This document shows positions 23,985-36,184 of a DNA stretch of 64,000 nt, in pieces. Origin of the DNA: Camellia lanceoleosa (taxonomy: Eukaryota > Streptophyta > Magnoliopsida > Ericales > Theaceae); NCBI GenBank assembly GCA_025200525.1, contig CM045762.1, forward strand, positions 28,617,600 through 28,681,599. The letters are read 5' to 3'. The notes beneath the pieces are model-generated. The model saw only the letters and a program-made list of their open reading frames with translations, was not told the origin of the DNA and made no database searches. The position numbers and the translations under genes were made by a program. Every line of letters starts with the position of its first letter. The first letter of the stretch is position 1.

Positions 23985-24518
23985 CTTAGATGAATGGCAG
24001 TCATAGGTGATTGAACTTCATTTTCACATGGGTCCAACTCTGTCACCTCACTGGAAGCCTGAGAATGTTCATCCAACTCAACTTTGGACTTTGATACATC
24101 GTGTGAGGACTGATCCATCCCTTCCACAGATGGATCACTGACATCGGCATCTGTTTCATCTTCAGGAAGAAAAGAAAAGAAAAGAAAAAATAAAATTCAA
24201 AAGAAGAAAGACATACTCAAGTGAAGAAATTGATTCTGGCATGGATTTTGTGCGCCTACCTTCAACAATATCAGACTCTGCGCTCTCCTCCCCATTTTTA
24301 GCCACTATAAAATTTTCTCCTCAAACTTAACAAGCTTCTCCTCAAACTCCTCAATACATGATTTCATTTCTGGTTTAGCAAACTTCTTTGCCTGATTTAA
24401 ATGAGGTTTAAGAGCAAACGTATTGTCAAAACATTCAATTTATAACTCAAATTGATAAAACCTCCCACAAGTAACATAATTCAATACCTTGTTGACGATA
24501 TTCCTGAAGTTTTCCATC
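23985..24518 (-). pseudogene. Captured three-exon gene fragment, unidentified acidic protein
   Basis: On the minus strand three segments have matching splice borders. Exon A is 24489-24518 (MENFRNIVNK, donor AAGGTATTG). Exon B is 24260-24391 (AKKFAKPEMKSCIEEFEEKL to ESDIVE, acceptor ATCAG, donor GAAGGTAGG). Exon C is 23985-24168 (DETDADVSDPSVEGMDQ to TAIHLR, donor AGAGGTAGA). The phases agree across both introns, but exon B has two extra bases (TA) after EEKIL that create a stop. The predicted protein is acidic and partly coiled-coil-like. I cannot name the family. Intact introns show it was captured as genomic DNA. Confidence 0.45.
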
Positions 24519-26814
24519 ACAGAATCAAATGGAAGCAAATCCCAATATAACCAAATTCAACTCTTGCTTTCAACTGTAATAGAAAATGGAAGCAAATCCC
24601 AATATAACCTTGCTTCCAAAATCTTCATCGTTTCGTTTCCAAAAATTCAAAGATGAAAAACAAAATAAAGCTCTTAGTATTCACTTTGTCCTCAGTTTTG
24701 CTTTTCATTGTTCTTTTAATTTTATTTACACTGATTTCAAATCCTTCCAAACACGAGGACTTAATAAACAATATGTTCACTGTAAAATAAGAAGAGCAAA
24801 GTAAACAAATTTAAATCTATCCTGTCCACAAGAACTATTGTTGTTATTATTGTTATTTTATAAGCAAAATGGTATTTTATAAGCAAGATTTATTCTGATT
24901 TTGACGCCACAAGTTCAAAATTATGCTATAGATTTCACATTGAGGGTGCTTTTCGGGACAACTTTTTCGGCTAACTTTTTGGGATAAGTATCATTTCTGA
25001 ATAAGGACTAGGACCTAACATGATGAAAATACAATAACATGAACAAATGTGAAGCTGACATCTGGAATCAATACCTGGAGTTATTTACCAAACTTCAGTT
25101 TTTTTAAAAAGTATTTCTCAAATGCAAACTATTCTAAACTTATTTTTCACATCCACGTTGCTTTTCGAAATAAGTTTTCAAAGCACAACTTCAAAATATT
25201 TTATAAGTTCATTAAAGTCGTGTTTTGCTTTGTAAAACCATGTGTTTGGGAAATAATTCAAAAAAATACTTGAGTTTGAGAAACATATTTTGAAAACACA
25301 TGGGTCAGTTAAAAAAACTTCAATATCTTGGAAATGGAGAAAAATGGACAAACCAACATATGAAATTTCAAATCATGACAGCTCACAGCTGAAGTGATGA
25401 AACAGGTCTGACTTGCAAGTTGCAATATAAAAAGATATATTAAAATGGGTTTCTACATCTACTTTCCATAATCACTTCCTAAAAAACCTTGACCCCCACC
25501 TGAAGAGTTAACCAAATAGATAAAAGTTCATATCTATTGATGATACTAATAATGTATTTACAAGGAAGGAATTGAGAGGTCACACTCACGCCAACCCAAA
25601 ACCCTAACCAAAACATCGATGCTAAAGTAAAGAATCATCACCCAACACTAAACCTAAAACCAAAACAGTGGTGCTAAAGTAAAGAATCATCACCCCCAAA
25701 AAAATTTGAGTAGAAATTTGCAAAAAGATAAGGAAAAAGGAGAGGAAAAGTTGAAAAGTTAAGCTTATATTTCATTCATTTTTCCTCTTTTACTCCACAA
25801 ATCCTCTTTCAATGTTTTTTTAATCAAAACACCTTAGTTCATAAAAAATCACATAGAAAAAGATGGAATCATATTCTTATCCCTTGAAACTATTTTATTA
25901 GTTTGTAGATTATATAATACAATTAAAAGGTAATCGGATAAAATTGCAATCACTCAATGACTACCCTTTTCCTTCACAATCATCAAAAGGAGGGAAAAAT
26001 TGGGAAGACAAAAAAAAGATGAAAAAAGAGATGCCAAATAACTCCAAAGCTACGGGAAAAAGTATCATTTGAAGATGAGAATAAACAAATCTATCCTAGA
26101 AAGAAAGGCAGAAGGAGAAAAGAAGCAAACCTGGGACTTGCAGGATAAACACATGCAGAATTTGTGCCTGAAAATCACAAGAAAGACAAAACAAAAAGAA
26201 AACATAAATTAGTACTTGCCAAGTCCCACAATTCATGCTACCTCAAATTAAATGAGTTCAGTTTTTCAGTTTTTCAGCTTTCCAGGATAAAAACTAAACC
26301 TGATCATCACCCTTCTGTTGCCCAAGGGTTTAGTACTTGCCAATGTACGAAATATTGTCTGAGTTACAGAGTCACATTCAGCTGAAGCTTTCAACTGTAA
26401 TAGAAAATGGAAGCTCCCACTGCCGAAAATTCAGAAATATAACCAAATCCATATTCCCAATATAACCAAATCCATTTTCTATTCCATTTTCTATTACTAA
26501 TATTATTCATAACCAAATTCAACTCTCACAAAGTTTTCAATTCCCAAAATTTTGGGTGAGCTCCCACTGCCGAAAATTCAGAAATATAACAAAAGGGAAA
26601 TGAAAAAATTGAATGTATATTTAGTGGAGACAGAAATTGGGTGCAAGTATAATATGTGAGGGGTTCAATGATTTTCCACTATTGATTTTTCGCGTAGGCA
26701 TTTCATCGAACAACTGATGGGCATAGAAAAACAATACAAATAACACAAAGGTTATCAATGTCAACAATGGTGAAGGTGAGAGAGACAGAGAGAGTGTGAG
26801 AGAGAGTGATGCAT

Positions 26815-27110
26815 TACCTTCAAATTCAATGATTGGCCTTCAATTTCGGCTTGCAACGTTGGCTCGGAGCACAGAAGGAGAGTGGAGAGAAAGGCTACCG
26901 GCGTGCAGAGGCGTGCAGAGGCGTGATGGCGGTGATGCTTCCGTACCCGACGCCGACGGAGACAGAGGCGAGAGAGAGATGGAGGAGGGCAGAGGCGTGA
27001 GAGAATGAGAAAGAGGGAGAGAGTCAGAGAGTGAGAGACATAAAAATGAAAACCCAAAGTTTCCCTCCCAAGTTTTCCTGTTTCCCTCCGAAGTCTGAAA
27101 CAATGTTTAA
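26815..27110 (-). other. GC-rich leader-like segment in the CACTA element
   Basis: A GA/CT-rich and GC-rich patch ends on the minus strand in AATTTGAAG followed by GTAATG, a good donor site. It could be the promoter and first exon driving a chimeric transcript through the captured exons at 22.7-24.5 kb. The reading frames here are low-complexity, so no protein is claimed. Confidence 0.35.
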
Positions 27111-28073
27111 AAATTTTAATTATAATCGGCGACTAATATTTAGTCGGGAAAAGTAAAAATAATAAAAAATATATATAAAAATAGGCATTAAAATAAAAAA
27201 GAAAAAAATATATATATGTAACAAATATAAGGAATAAAAGTAACAAATATATTAAAATTATATTTAAATCAAAATATAAGTAATAAAATTATAAATTACA
27301 AATATTAAATTATCTTAAATATTTGTCATAATATTTTTTTTACTGAAAAATATAATAATATATTTAAAAATTTTATATTCTTATTATATATATATATATA
27401 TATAAAATAAGAAAGAAAAGAAAGAAAGAAAGAAAATTAAAAATAAAAGAAGGAAAAAAAAATTTAAATATTCTGAGCCAGCTCAACCCGTGTTTTTTTA
27501 GTCGCCAATTACTTTTATAAATCCCTCAAATTTAAATTAGAAATGTCTCCCTCCAAATTTAAATTAACAATAGTGTTTGATTATTGTTAACCGTGTATAA
27601 TGTAAAAATAATTTTAAAAAGTTGAAAAAATTAATTATTAAAAAATTAAGGTAAAATTTAAAATCAAATAATATCAATAAGTCTTACAAATAATTGGGAT
27701 GTTTTGTCTTTTATTAATCTTGGTAATAATATTGAAAAATTTATTGAAATGATAAATAATTGGGATATTTTGTCTTTTATTTGTGAATTTTGATTTATTC
27801 TTAATTTATTAGTGTTATTGAAATATGATGATGTAAAAAGTATAAATAGTTTAATCAAAAGATTCATCTCAAAATAATAGTCTATTTTCATAATTTAATT
27901 TCTTTTTATAATACAATTATTACATTTTAAAAATATTAATTTATCAAAATTACCTTTTGATAGTATATGTTTTTAGAAATATCAATTGTCATAATTGTAA
28001 ATTTTTTATTATTAATGGATTTAAAAAAAGGACAAAATAAGAAATTCATATTATTTTGATAAATTAATAAAAT

Positions 28074-28117
28074 ATAAATATAAATATAAATATAAATATA
28101 AATATAAATATAAATGT
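28074..28117. repeat. Hexamer microsatellite (AAATAT)n
   Basis: About seven copies of a 6 bp unit lie directly before the right CACTA subterminal array. Confidence 0.85.
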
Positions 28118-28121
28118 AAAT

Positions 28122-28690
28122 AATTAATTTTTTTTATTTACATTCGGCTACCAAACATTTAGTAGCCGAAAGTGGCTCTTTAGCGACTAAAAGAACTTTG
28201 GTCGCCGAAAGTTGACATTTGGCGACCAAACCTTTGGTCGGGGAAGATTAAAAATTAATTTTTTTTATTTACATTCGGCTACCAAACATTTAGTAGCCGA
28301 AAGTGGCTCTTTAGCGACTAAAAGAACTTTGGTCGCCGAAAGTTGACATTTGGCGACCAAAACTTTGGTCGGGAAAGATTAAAAATTAATTTTTTTTATT
28401 TGCATTCGGCTACCAAACATTTAGTAGCCGAAAGTGTGTCTTTAGCTACTAAAGTTTTTTTAGCCAATTGTGATATTTTTAGCTACTAAATAATTTTTTA
28501 GTCGCCAATTGTAATATCTTTAGCTACTAAATTTTTTTTAGTAGCCAATAATCAACATTTCCCTACTAAAAAAAATTAGTAGCTAAAAAGTTGACTTTTG
28601 CCGACTAAAATTATTTTTGGTAGCCAATTCCCACACTTTTGGCGACTAAATTAGTTTTGGTAGCTAAAAGTGGTCGGCAAAAATGCATTT
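28122..28690. repeat. Right subterminal array of the CACTA element, with 131 bp tandem units
   Basis: A unit with cattcggctaccaaacattt, agtagccgaaagt and tttggtcgccgaaagttgac starts near 28123, 28254 and 28385, so the period is 131 bases. More divergent TAGCTACTAAA motifs follow up to the terminus. These mirror the motifs at the left end in inverse orientation. Confidence 0.82.
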
Positions 28691-28700
28691 TCTTGTAGTG

Positions 28701-29625
28701 ATAGTATCCTATCTGTCTTTGCATAAATCAATTGAGTTGTGTGACGATGAGATTTCTCTCCATAAGTCAATGCAATTTTTGTTGAAAAATAATACTATCT
28801 CATTACGGAGTCGTAGTTTCATTGCGCCATCCCCAAATTATCAAAAAGTGCTTTATTTTTTAATTTAAAAAAATGCAAAGAAAAAATAATAAAGAAACAA
28901 AGAAGCAAACATGAAACATGAAACATTGAACCCTAAAAACACAAGTAGCATGTAAACTCTACTGTTCTTTTAGTTTGGAGAAAAGCTAATCACACTTTTC
29001 ATTTTTAATAATCATAGATTATTTTCCTTTATCTTATTATAAATAAAAATACAATCATGCAGTTTTTTACTTGAAAACTATTAGAAACGTTATTTATTTT
29101 AGTAAAGTTGAATATATTTTATCCACACACATTATTAATTGCGTGAACAAAATAATTTTCTTATTTCAATTTCCACCCCAACCAATCTCACGTACAGAAC
29201 TTTCAAAGCTCAGCTTTTGCACTATGTTTAGAGGTGATTTGGCGATAAATTATAAAAAAAAAATATATATGAGAAAGATAACTTCCTTCGTATTTATGAT
29301 TTATAAGTTATAAGTTGAGTGAAAAAATAGTGAGAAAATTTTTTTAAAAAAAAATTGTGAGAAATAAAACTCTTTTATTAAGCTTATTTCATTTTTCACC
29401 AACAGTGATAAGATTTTGTAAGAAACAAGTTAATTAGTTATAAAATATTTATAATGTCAAAATTATTCCTTGAAATGCAAACAAAGAAAAAAATCTTACT
29501 CGTATTCTTCTCTCTCGCAATTATTTCTTTTCTTTTCTTACCTAAATGAGGAACGGAGCATTGGTGTTTGATCTTTCACCTTGACCTTGTTGCTACAACA
29601 AAACTCTATACACACATATATATAT
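28701..29625. other. AT-rich intergenic DNA
   Basis: I see no gene, RNA gene or transposon ends in this stretch. Confidence 0.55.
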
Positions 29626-30600
29626 TGTTGGAAAATAATAATTTTTTGGCAACTTTAACTCGAAATTAAAGTGGGACCAACCGTCGGTTGACGTGGGTCT
29701 GAGTGATTTTGTATTCTCTTAAATGAGAAGATTACAATACAAAAATAATGAGCCGAAACCACCGATTTGTGAATAAGAATTGTCTCATAAAGTGTGCATC
29801 GATAAAGTCGAGCTTAGATTTGTACTTAGTTTTAGTTTGGACTGGGCCTAGGCTTGTACTTGTGCATATGTTTGGTTTGGTGTTGGACTTGGATTTAATC
29901 TTGAGCTTGGATTAAGTTATGTTGTGTTGGGCTTAACTTGTACATGTGTTTGAGAATTGTGCTTGGATCGGGTTGTGACCCAACATTAGGATTCATTTTG
30001 TGATTTATCTAGTTGGTTTATTCAACTATCATTATATACATATTTGTTTATATATTTTAAACACATGGGATGTTTAAACTTTTGTAATTCTCATCTTTTG
30101 ATAATGGAGTTAATGACCATAGTAGTGGCTATAAGTTTTCAATCTTTGTAACTCTAACCCTAATAGCTAGAGTTGATGACCTTGGTTAATGGCATTTGAT
30201 GACCCTATTGATGTATAGCCTTCATGGCTAGAAATTTCCTTACTTGTATAAATAGAGACATTTCCCCTCCAACTTAGTAGGATAATTTTGGAGAATTTTT
30301 TGATGAAAAATGGAGATAGTGTTTTAAGATAAAAAGTTTGAGATATTTTTTTTCACCAAATAAAATTTTTCCTATCTTCTTTTGATAGCCTCTTATTTGG
30401 TCATTGTTAGAAATAGTGCAACTATTATCAAGTTCGCTATAGTTATTTAGAAGGTGTTTCTGCATTAGCTGATTTCGACCGTCGTATCTTGGGAGACAGA
30501 CGCTGGCGTACCTCTAGCATCCATTGGGAAGCGATGAATTTGTTTTAAAGAAGTTGTCCAGTGCATGTTTCGATTTGCTTTTTTTCTTATCATTTGTTCT
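29626..30600 (+). repeat. Probable solo or truncated copia-like LTR
   Basis: It begins TGTTGGAAAATAATAA, a common copia LTR start. It has a TATA-type TGTATAAATAGAGAC at about 30245-30259 and an AATAAA near 30359, the order expected for U3, R and U5. No internal retrotransposon domain follows. The right end is uncertain and no target duplication was found. Confidence 0.45.
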
Positions 30601-31049
30601 TATTTTTTCAAAAATTTAATTTACAAAGATGAGTTCTAATATTTAGTTATCGATATTAATAATTTGTCCTATTAGTAATGTAATCTAATTTATTTCTGTA
30701 TTTTTAGTTATATATTTTATTCTGTATTTCATTCTTTAAATAAAAAAATTATTTTGTCATTTTTATTTATTTTATTTTATATATATTTTTATATTATTAT
30801 AAAAAAATACCAACATATATATACATATATATATATTTTAGGGGTATTCATATAAACAGTTGTGCTATAAATACAAAAATTGAAAACAAAGTTAGATGTC
30901 GATAACACATAAATGAATAAGATATTATAAGATTGTTTAGTAGAGTTCACTTTTAAACATATATATTTTATATCCAATTCTACAATGTATTTATGCGTAC
31001 TCTTTTATGTACAAGATCACACTAGAGAAATTGGGCCAATTTTCATCAT
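30601..31049. other. AT-rich intergenic DNA
   Basis: Contains TA-type simple repeats near 30812-30838. Nothing else is recognisable. Confidence 0.55.
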
Positions 31050-31322
31050 TATGTGGGTGTTTGGGAAGTGGATTTTTATGTAAGTTTTTTTTAATTATAG
31101 GATATTATTGGAGAAATTTTTTTTAATATTTGGAAAGATAGTTGGATTTTTTTGTGGTTAAATGTGATGTTTGTGAGAGAAAAAGTGAAATGATTATGAG
31201 GTTAGATGTGATATTTTATTTGAATTTATTTTTTTTGATTTTGCAAAAATTTTGTCTTTTAATAAAAAAAATAAAAAAAAATAAAAAAAAACCTAGGAGA
31301 AAAACTTGCCAAACACCACCTC
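31050..31322 (+). mobile_element. MITE (family GGTGTTTGGGAAGTG), first copy
   Basis: The start gtgggtgtttgggaagtgg and end cttgccaaacaccacc are inverted. The interior matches, in reverse, the copy at 48598-48836, including gttggatttttttgtg and gaaatgattatg. Confidence 0.7.
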
Positions 31323-34170
31323 AACCTAATTTTTAGTGAAAAACTTGCACAAATGAGGTAGGCCGCGTGCAATGCGATCTGTCCACAGGTGGACCCAATT
31401 GTCCGAAGTCTTTGTAAGGTTGTGGTCTCACATTGTACAATATTGTTTGTTTAGTTTTGTAAGGTTGTGGTCTCACATTGTACAATATTGTTTGTTTAGT
31501 TTTTAAATTTATTGGAGGTGGAACACATTGTACAAATTATAATTTGATCTAATAATTATGGTAATTATTCAAAGTAACAATTTATAGCCTTTATAGATTT
31601 GTAAATATGATTGAATTTAACAATTGCAGAGTGACTGTTAAAAAATGACATTATTAGAAATAAAAATTGTGACATCAACTTTAATTGAACCAATCGTCTG
31701 GTTCCATTAAAATTTTGCATCTCAATCAATTTATATAAGGTAGAATTTGTTTTGATTTTGAAAAAATGTACACCAATACAGATCAATTTGTCATATTTAA
31801 AATGCTACACGATTTGTTAAGAAGGGATAGATTTATACGTAGACCGTATTCTCTTTCTTTACTTTTGTATCAGTATGGAATTCTACAAATTTTTAAGAAG
31901 CATTTAACACTTTTTATATCTTTCATTTATGCTAATCAAATAAAATTGAACCATCAATTTCGGTTCCTCAATCAATAAAATTGAAATGTTCAATTTTATA
32001 CTAAATTTTTTCTCAACTTGAATTAAACCAAATAAAACCAAATCGATTGGTGTTCTAATGTTGCAGTGGCCGAATTAAAAAATAAGTAATAATACATTGT
32101 ACAATGGGGCCAATATTATAGACCCAACCCAAAAATGGGGAACTATTAATTGCGTTGCCAGAAGCCAGATCACGCCATGTCCTTGTTTCATCCCAACAAA
32201 TTGAATTATTTTTATTTTATTTATTTAATGCCAATGCAGAAAAAGATTACATCACACAGGTAATCATAGTGTAGCTAACTAACCCACCAAGACAACGATG
32301 AACCCTTGACCTCTAAGAGCAATTTCAACCATATTCTCTATTTTTCATTGGTTGAAATATAAAAAAAAAATATACTCTTTATTTTACTTAATTATTTTAA
32401 CTATTGTGTTCTTTAACCACGCTCTTTATTTTAGCTAATCATTTAAATTAACTTAATTAATTTTTAAAATAAAAAAATACTAATTGTTGATATTTTACTA
32501 ATATAAATTTGCAATAATAATAAATTTGCCCATACAAACATACAAAACGTAGAATGAGGAGAAAAAAAATACAAAATAAGTTATTCCGTAATTTATCAAA
32601 CAGAGTTAAAAGAACATATAAAATTACTACATACACACACACACATATCTATATATATATAATATAAAATCCCAAATCCAACACATAAATACATAAAAAT
32701 CTAAAATATATACATACATAATTGTTTGGAGAGCCTCTAGGACTCTTCAATTGTAGCCACCAAAAAAATAGGATGGTAAAGTAGCTAACCCAATAGTTAG
32801 CTCATTAGAGTTCAAAATTAGACTTACATTAACTATCCCCTTGGAGATGCTCTAAGTTACAAGTGTATAAGAGTAATTAACTGAGTTAGTTTAATTGATT
32901 AAATGATTTATGATTGGTCTAAAAATATAAATTCTGTATTTAAAAAGTATATTAATTCCATTTAAGTTGGAAAGAAGATCATTTCTAATACTTTTTCACA
33001 TAATCTAAACGTCACAATTGGTGAAACTTCCTTTTAAGGCTGTCACTATTATTTTAACTCTCAACAAAGGCATCTTTGATAAGGCTAATATGGTCATTTC
33101 CAGTCCAAAAATAAAATAAAATTTTGATAAAGAGTGTTGCTATTTGTATCTTATCAATTATTTTGAACTTCTATTTTTTTGGACTTCCACTTATAAATTC
33201 TATAAAAGCCTTAAAAAAAATTTCTCTTTTCAGATAAAACTAAAATTATTCTTGTGAAAATATTTTACCTATTCAATTGAATGCATACCTCTACACCCCA
33301 AAAAGCCTCTCTTTCAAAAATCCTAAAAAAATCCGCGAAGATGATTTCTACTTTATCTCCACATACTTGTATATGACATGAAAAAATAAATATATAATTT
33401 TTTATTGTTGATTCAAAATTTTCTTTTTGTGGATTCTGCGATTTCCATAAGTTTCGATTATATGTTCTCGAACAAATAAGAAATGTTCAATTACTTGTTC
33501 CCAAATAAATAAACAATGTTCGGACATGTATTCCTGAATTTCGGTCATATGTTCGGGGAGTTTAGTCCTGAAAAATGATGAACAACTTTTATTATTTATG
33601 TTATTTTTTTCAAGAAACTTATCTTTACAAAGCTAAGCTCATTTGAATTAAGAACACCATCAAAGTTATAAACATTTTTTGATATTTTATTGTTGTACTC
33701 CTCTTGTCTCATGGAATTATGGTTGCCGCAAAAACTTCTACTCATTGTCATTGCCGAAGAAGTGTATATAATCAAATAGTTGTCACCATTATCACCAGAA
33801 TATTGTTGCTAAAAAGTTTTCAAGGTTTTGAGAGTGTGTAAGTTTTGAATGTATGATTTGGAAAAGGCGAATGGGTGGTGATGAAGGTTGATACTCTCAT
33901 AATATAATGAATGTGTGAGCTTAATTGTGAGATGGGGTGTCCCAAAATTATTGATGTCTTTTTCAATAATTTCATTTGAAATTATTATTGTAATAAAAAA
34001 ATAAAAAAAATGAGAATCCAAAATAATTAATAGAATGTTAATAGCAGCACTTTTAATAAATTCTAAAAAAACAAATTTCCATAATGAACAAAAAAAAAAA
34101 TTCTTAACAATTATCAAATGCATCAAAGTATTTTTTTTTTTTTTGGGGAACAAGATGCATCAAAGTATTT
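31323..34170. other. AT-rich intergenic DNA
   Basis: A 46 bp unit (tgtaaggttgtggtctcaca and following) is tandemly duplicated at 31413-31503. The rest is AT-rich with no convincing gene or element ends. Confidence 0.55.
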
Positions 34171-34890
34171 ATTATTATTTGTAAATAGCAACTCCTCCAC
34201 CCCCAGCCCCCAAATAACTCACCATGATTGTAACTCTCTGAATCCTGCAGGTTCTTGGATCCATCATGTAACCTACAGCTATAAATGAAAGGCCCATGCT
34301 TTTCTCCCTTACGAAATCAGATGGAGCATTTTGTTGAACATTTGTGGACTCCCAATGAGATTTACGTTTATGCTGATATTTGATCAATTTAATATTTTTT
34401 TTTTAAATTAGATATTTAATGAATTTTAAATATTAAATAATTTGAATTATGAATGTAAACTTTGAAATAGATTCACGAAAAACGTTCCATTTCAAAATCA
34501 AACCGAAGAGAAGTTAGTCTTTAATTAATTTATTTTTTATTGACAACTTTTTATGAGTATTGCATTTAAATGATGAATGTACGATGAGCTTAAAGAGGCT
34601 TTTTTTGAAGAAGATAATGAAGAAGAGGAGAAGGGAGGGCATAATCAGGACCACAGTGATAAGGAGAGATCGAACATTGTACTGCCAACTCCATTGTCCC
34701 GTGTTACCAGGGAGGACGACGACAGAGATTGCAACTCTAGTACTGCTCCCTACTTACCCTACTTTGATCTTACCCTTAATTAAGAGAGAGATACAAGGCG
34801 CGGGAATAGGTTAGTTTAGTTAGTTTTTTATTTTATTTTATTTTATTTTTATTATTATTTTATGCTAGTTAAAAAATTATGTTTGAAATT
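34171..34890. other. Mixed-composition DNA, no recognised gene
   Basis: Two short protein-like readings lie here: minus 34387-34175 (with GLSFIAVGYMMDPRTCRIQR) and plus 34577-34783 (acidic, with EEDNEEEEKGG). I recognise neither and see no splice-supported gene, so both are left uncalled. They may be gene relics. Confidence 0.35.
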
Positions 34891-35422
34891 GCGTGTGTCA
34901 AGTTCCGACCACACTGTCAATCAAACATTCAGCTGGAGAACACTGGCAGAATAGATTAAGTCCGAACGACTTGTCACAAGAAGAAGAAATTCCGGCGATG
35001 GTTCGTCCACCCGGGGCACTCTGACGATCAAGTCAATTATCTCTCAAATATAACAAAAGTGCTTAACTCACTATTCAAAATATTAAAAAGCATACCTTAG
35101 ATCCATGGGGTGCCTCTTTTTTATAGCCAACACAAACCTAGTCTTAATAGAAACCTAACTGGACTTAGGATTACTGCTAATCTTGGACTCCCAATAGGAT
35201 TAAGATAAACTCTCTAAGAGTCTTATCTTTACCCAAACTAAAATTTTATCTCATTCTAGGACTCTTGTCCCTTATCTACTTATCCCGGATTCCGGTATCT
35301 TCGCAGATAATCTCGGCCTAGCCGAGATGATCTCGGCATCATGATTAGGACACGTGGCACCTCGGTTGGCATTTCGGTGACACCTCGGCCACGTGTTGTA
35401 ATTCAAAAATTATGTTCCCACA
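34891..35422 (-). repeat. 3' LTR of the gypsy-like element
   Basis: It starts TGTGGGAACATAATTTT on the minus strand and is 532 bases. It carries the uninterrupted version (aactcactattc) of the site where the other LTR holds a MITE. Confidence 0.82.
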
Positions 35423-35488
35423 ACTGCCCATAGGTTCTATTACCTCGACATCCTGAGGTGATGGAACCTATATCATTCATTTCTTTAA

Positions 35489-35740
35489 TCATGACCCCGG
35501 TTTAACTTCAGCTTGTAAAATTTTTCTTAAAATTTCAACAAGTGTTAAACATGACTTCGATTTAACTTCAACTTGTAAATTTTTAAAATTTCAACAAGTG
35601 TTAAACATGTCCTTGGTTTAATTTCAACTTTTAAATTTTTCTTAAAATTTCAACAAGTGTTAAATATGACATCGGTTTAACTTCAACTTGTAAATTTAAA
35701 TTTCAACAAGTGTTAAACCAACTTTAGCTTGTAAATTCCA
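35489..35740. repeat. Tandem repeat in the LTR element's internal region
   Basis: About 4.4 units of 52-60 bases each contain tttaacttcaacttgtaaat and aaatttcaacaagtgttaaa. The unit length varies through small internal deletions. Confidence 0.8.
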
Positions 35741-35744
35741 ACTC

Positions 35745-36183
35745 TCAAGCATCATTTTTCAATCCTCTTTGGTGCACTACTTCCAGTGTCACTGTGAGTC
35801 CTTTTAGACCTCCCTCCATTGGTCGTGTCGAAATAGAGTTCCTTTTCCTGAACATCCTGATGTTCTTTGGTGCAGGTTTCTTTTGTTCGACGTGTCTTCT
35901 GGGATTCTCCATGCCCGACCTCCCTCGAAGGCCGGTGAGAATGTCCCTTGGTCCCGCCATGCAGAGGGACTGCAGAAATCGTTTTTTGCCCCCCTTTCTA
36001 GGCACCTTTCTTGGCCGCTGGAATCGGCGTATCTTGTAGCGGCAACGGTGGCTGCATGACGTTATTCTGCATCATGAAATTGACGACTGTTTGCAAGTTC
36101 GCCAATTTGTCCGTCATTCCCTTCATCTCGTTGTCCCTCCACAGGCATCTATTCTTCTTTCTTTCCCACAGACGGCGCCAAAT
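35745..36183 (-). pseudogene. Broken gag-like leader of the LTR element
   Basis: Two minus-strand frames meet near 36000. The first reads MKGMTDKLANLQTVVNFMMQ and ends PIPAAKKGA before a stop. The second reads RKGGKKRFLQSLCMAGPRD and is basic. Position right after the primer-binding region and the methionine/glutamine-rich start fit a gag N-terminus. The frame is interrupted, so no full gag is made. Confidence 0.5.
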
Positions 36184-36184
36184 T

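Larger units (their letters stand above)
21889..28700. mobile_element. Non-autonomous CACTA (En/Spm) transposon carrying gene fragments
   Basis: The left end reads CACTACAAGAAATG and the right end CATTTTCTTGTAGTG, the classic plant CACTA termini. ATA flanks both sides (21886-21888 and 28701-28703), the expected 3 bp duplication. Both subterminal zones are packed with short motifs in both orientations, such as TTTAGTCGCC, TAGCTACTAAA and GTAGCCAA, the likely transposase-binding sites. No transposase is visible over 6,812 bases. The interior instead holds exon-like fragments with splice borders on the minus strand (22690-24518) and a possible leader exon near 26820-27100. It is therefore best described as a Pack-CACTA. 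Confidence 0.88.

Noticed and set aside
28122..28440. Regular 131 bp repeats that could suggest a CRISPR-like array.
   Set aside because: The repeats are directly adjacent without unique spacers and lie in CACTA subterminal DNA of a plant.
34560..34814. Plus-strand frames of 68 and 84 codons considered as a small gene.
   Set aside because: The two frames compete, neither matches a family I know, and no splice or promoter evidence supports them.
35489..35740. 52-60 bp repeats considered as a CRISPR-like or satellite array.
   Set aside because: There are no spacers and only about four units; the array is internal to an LTR element.
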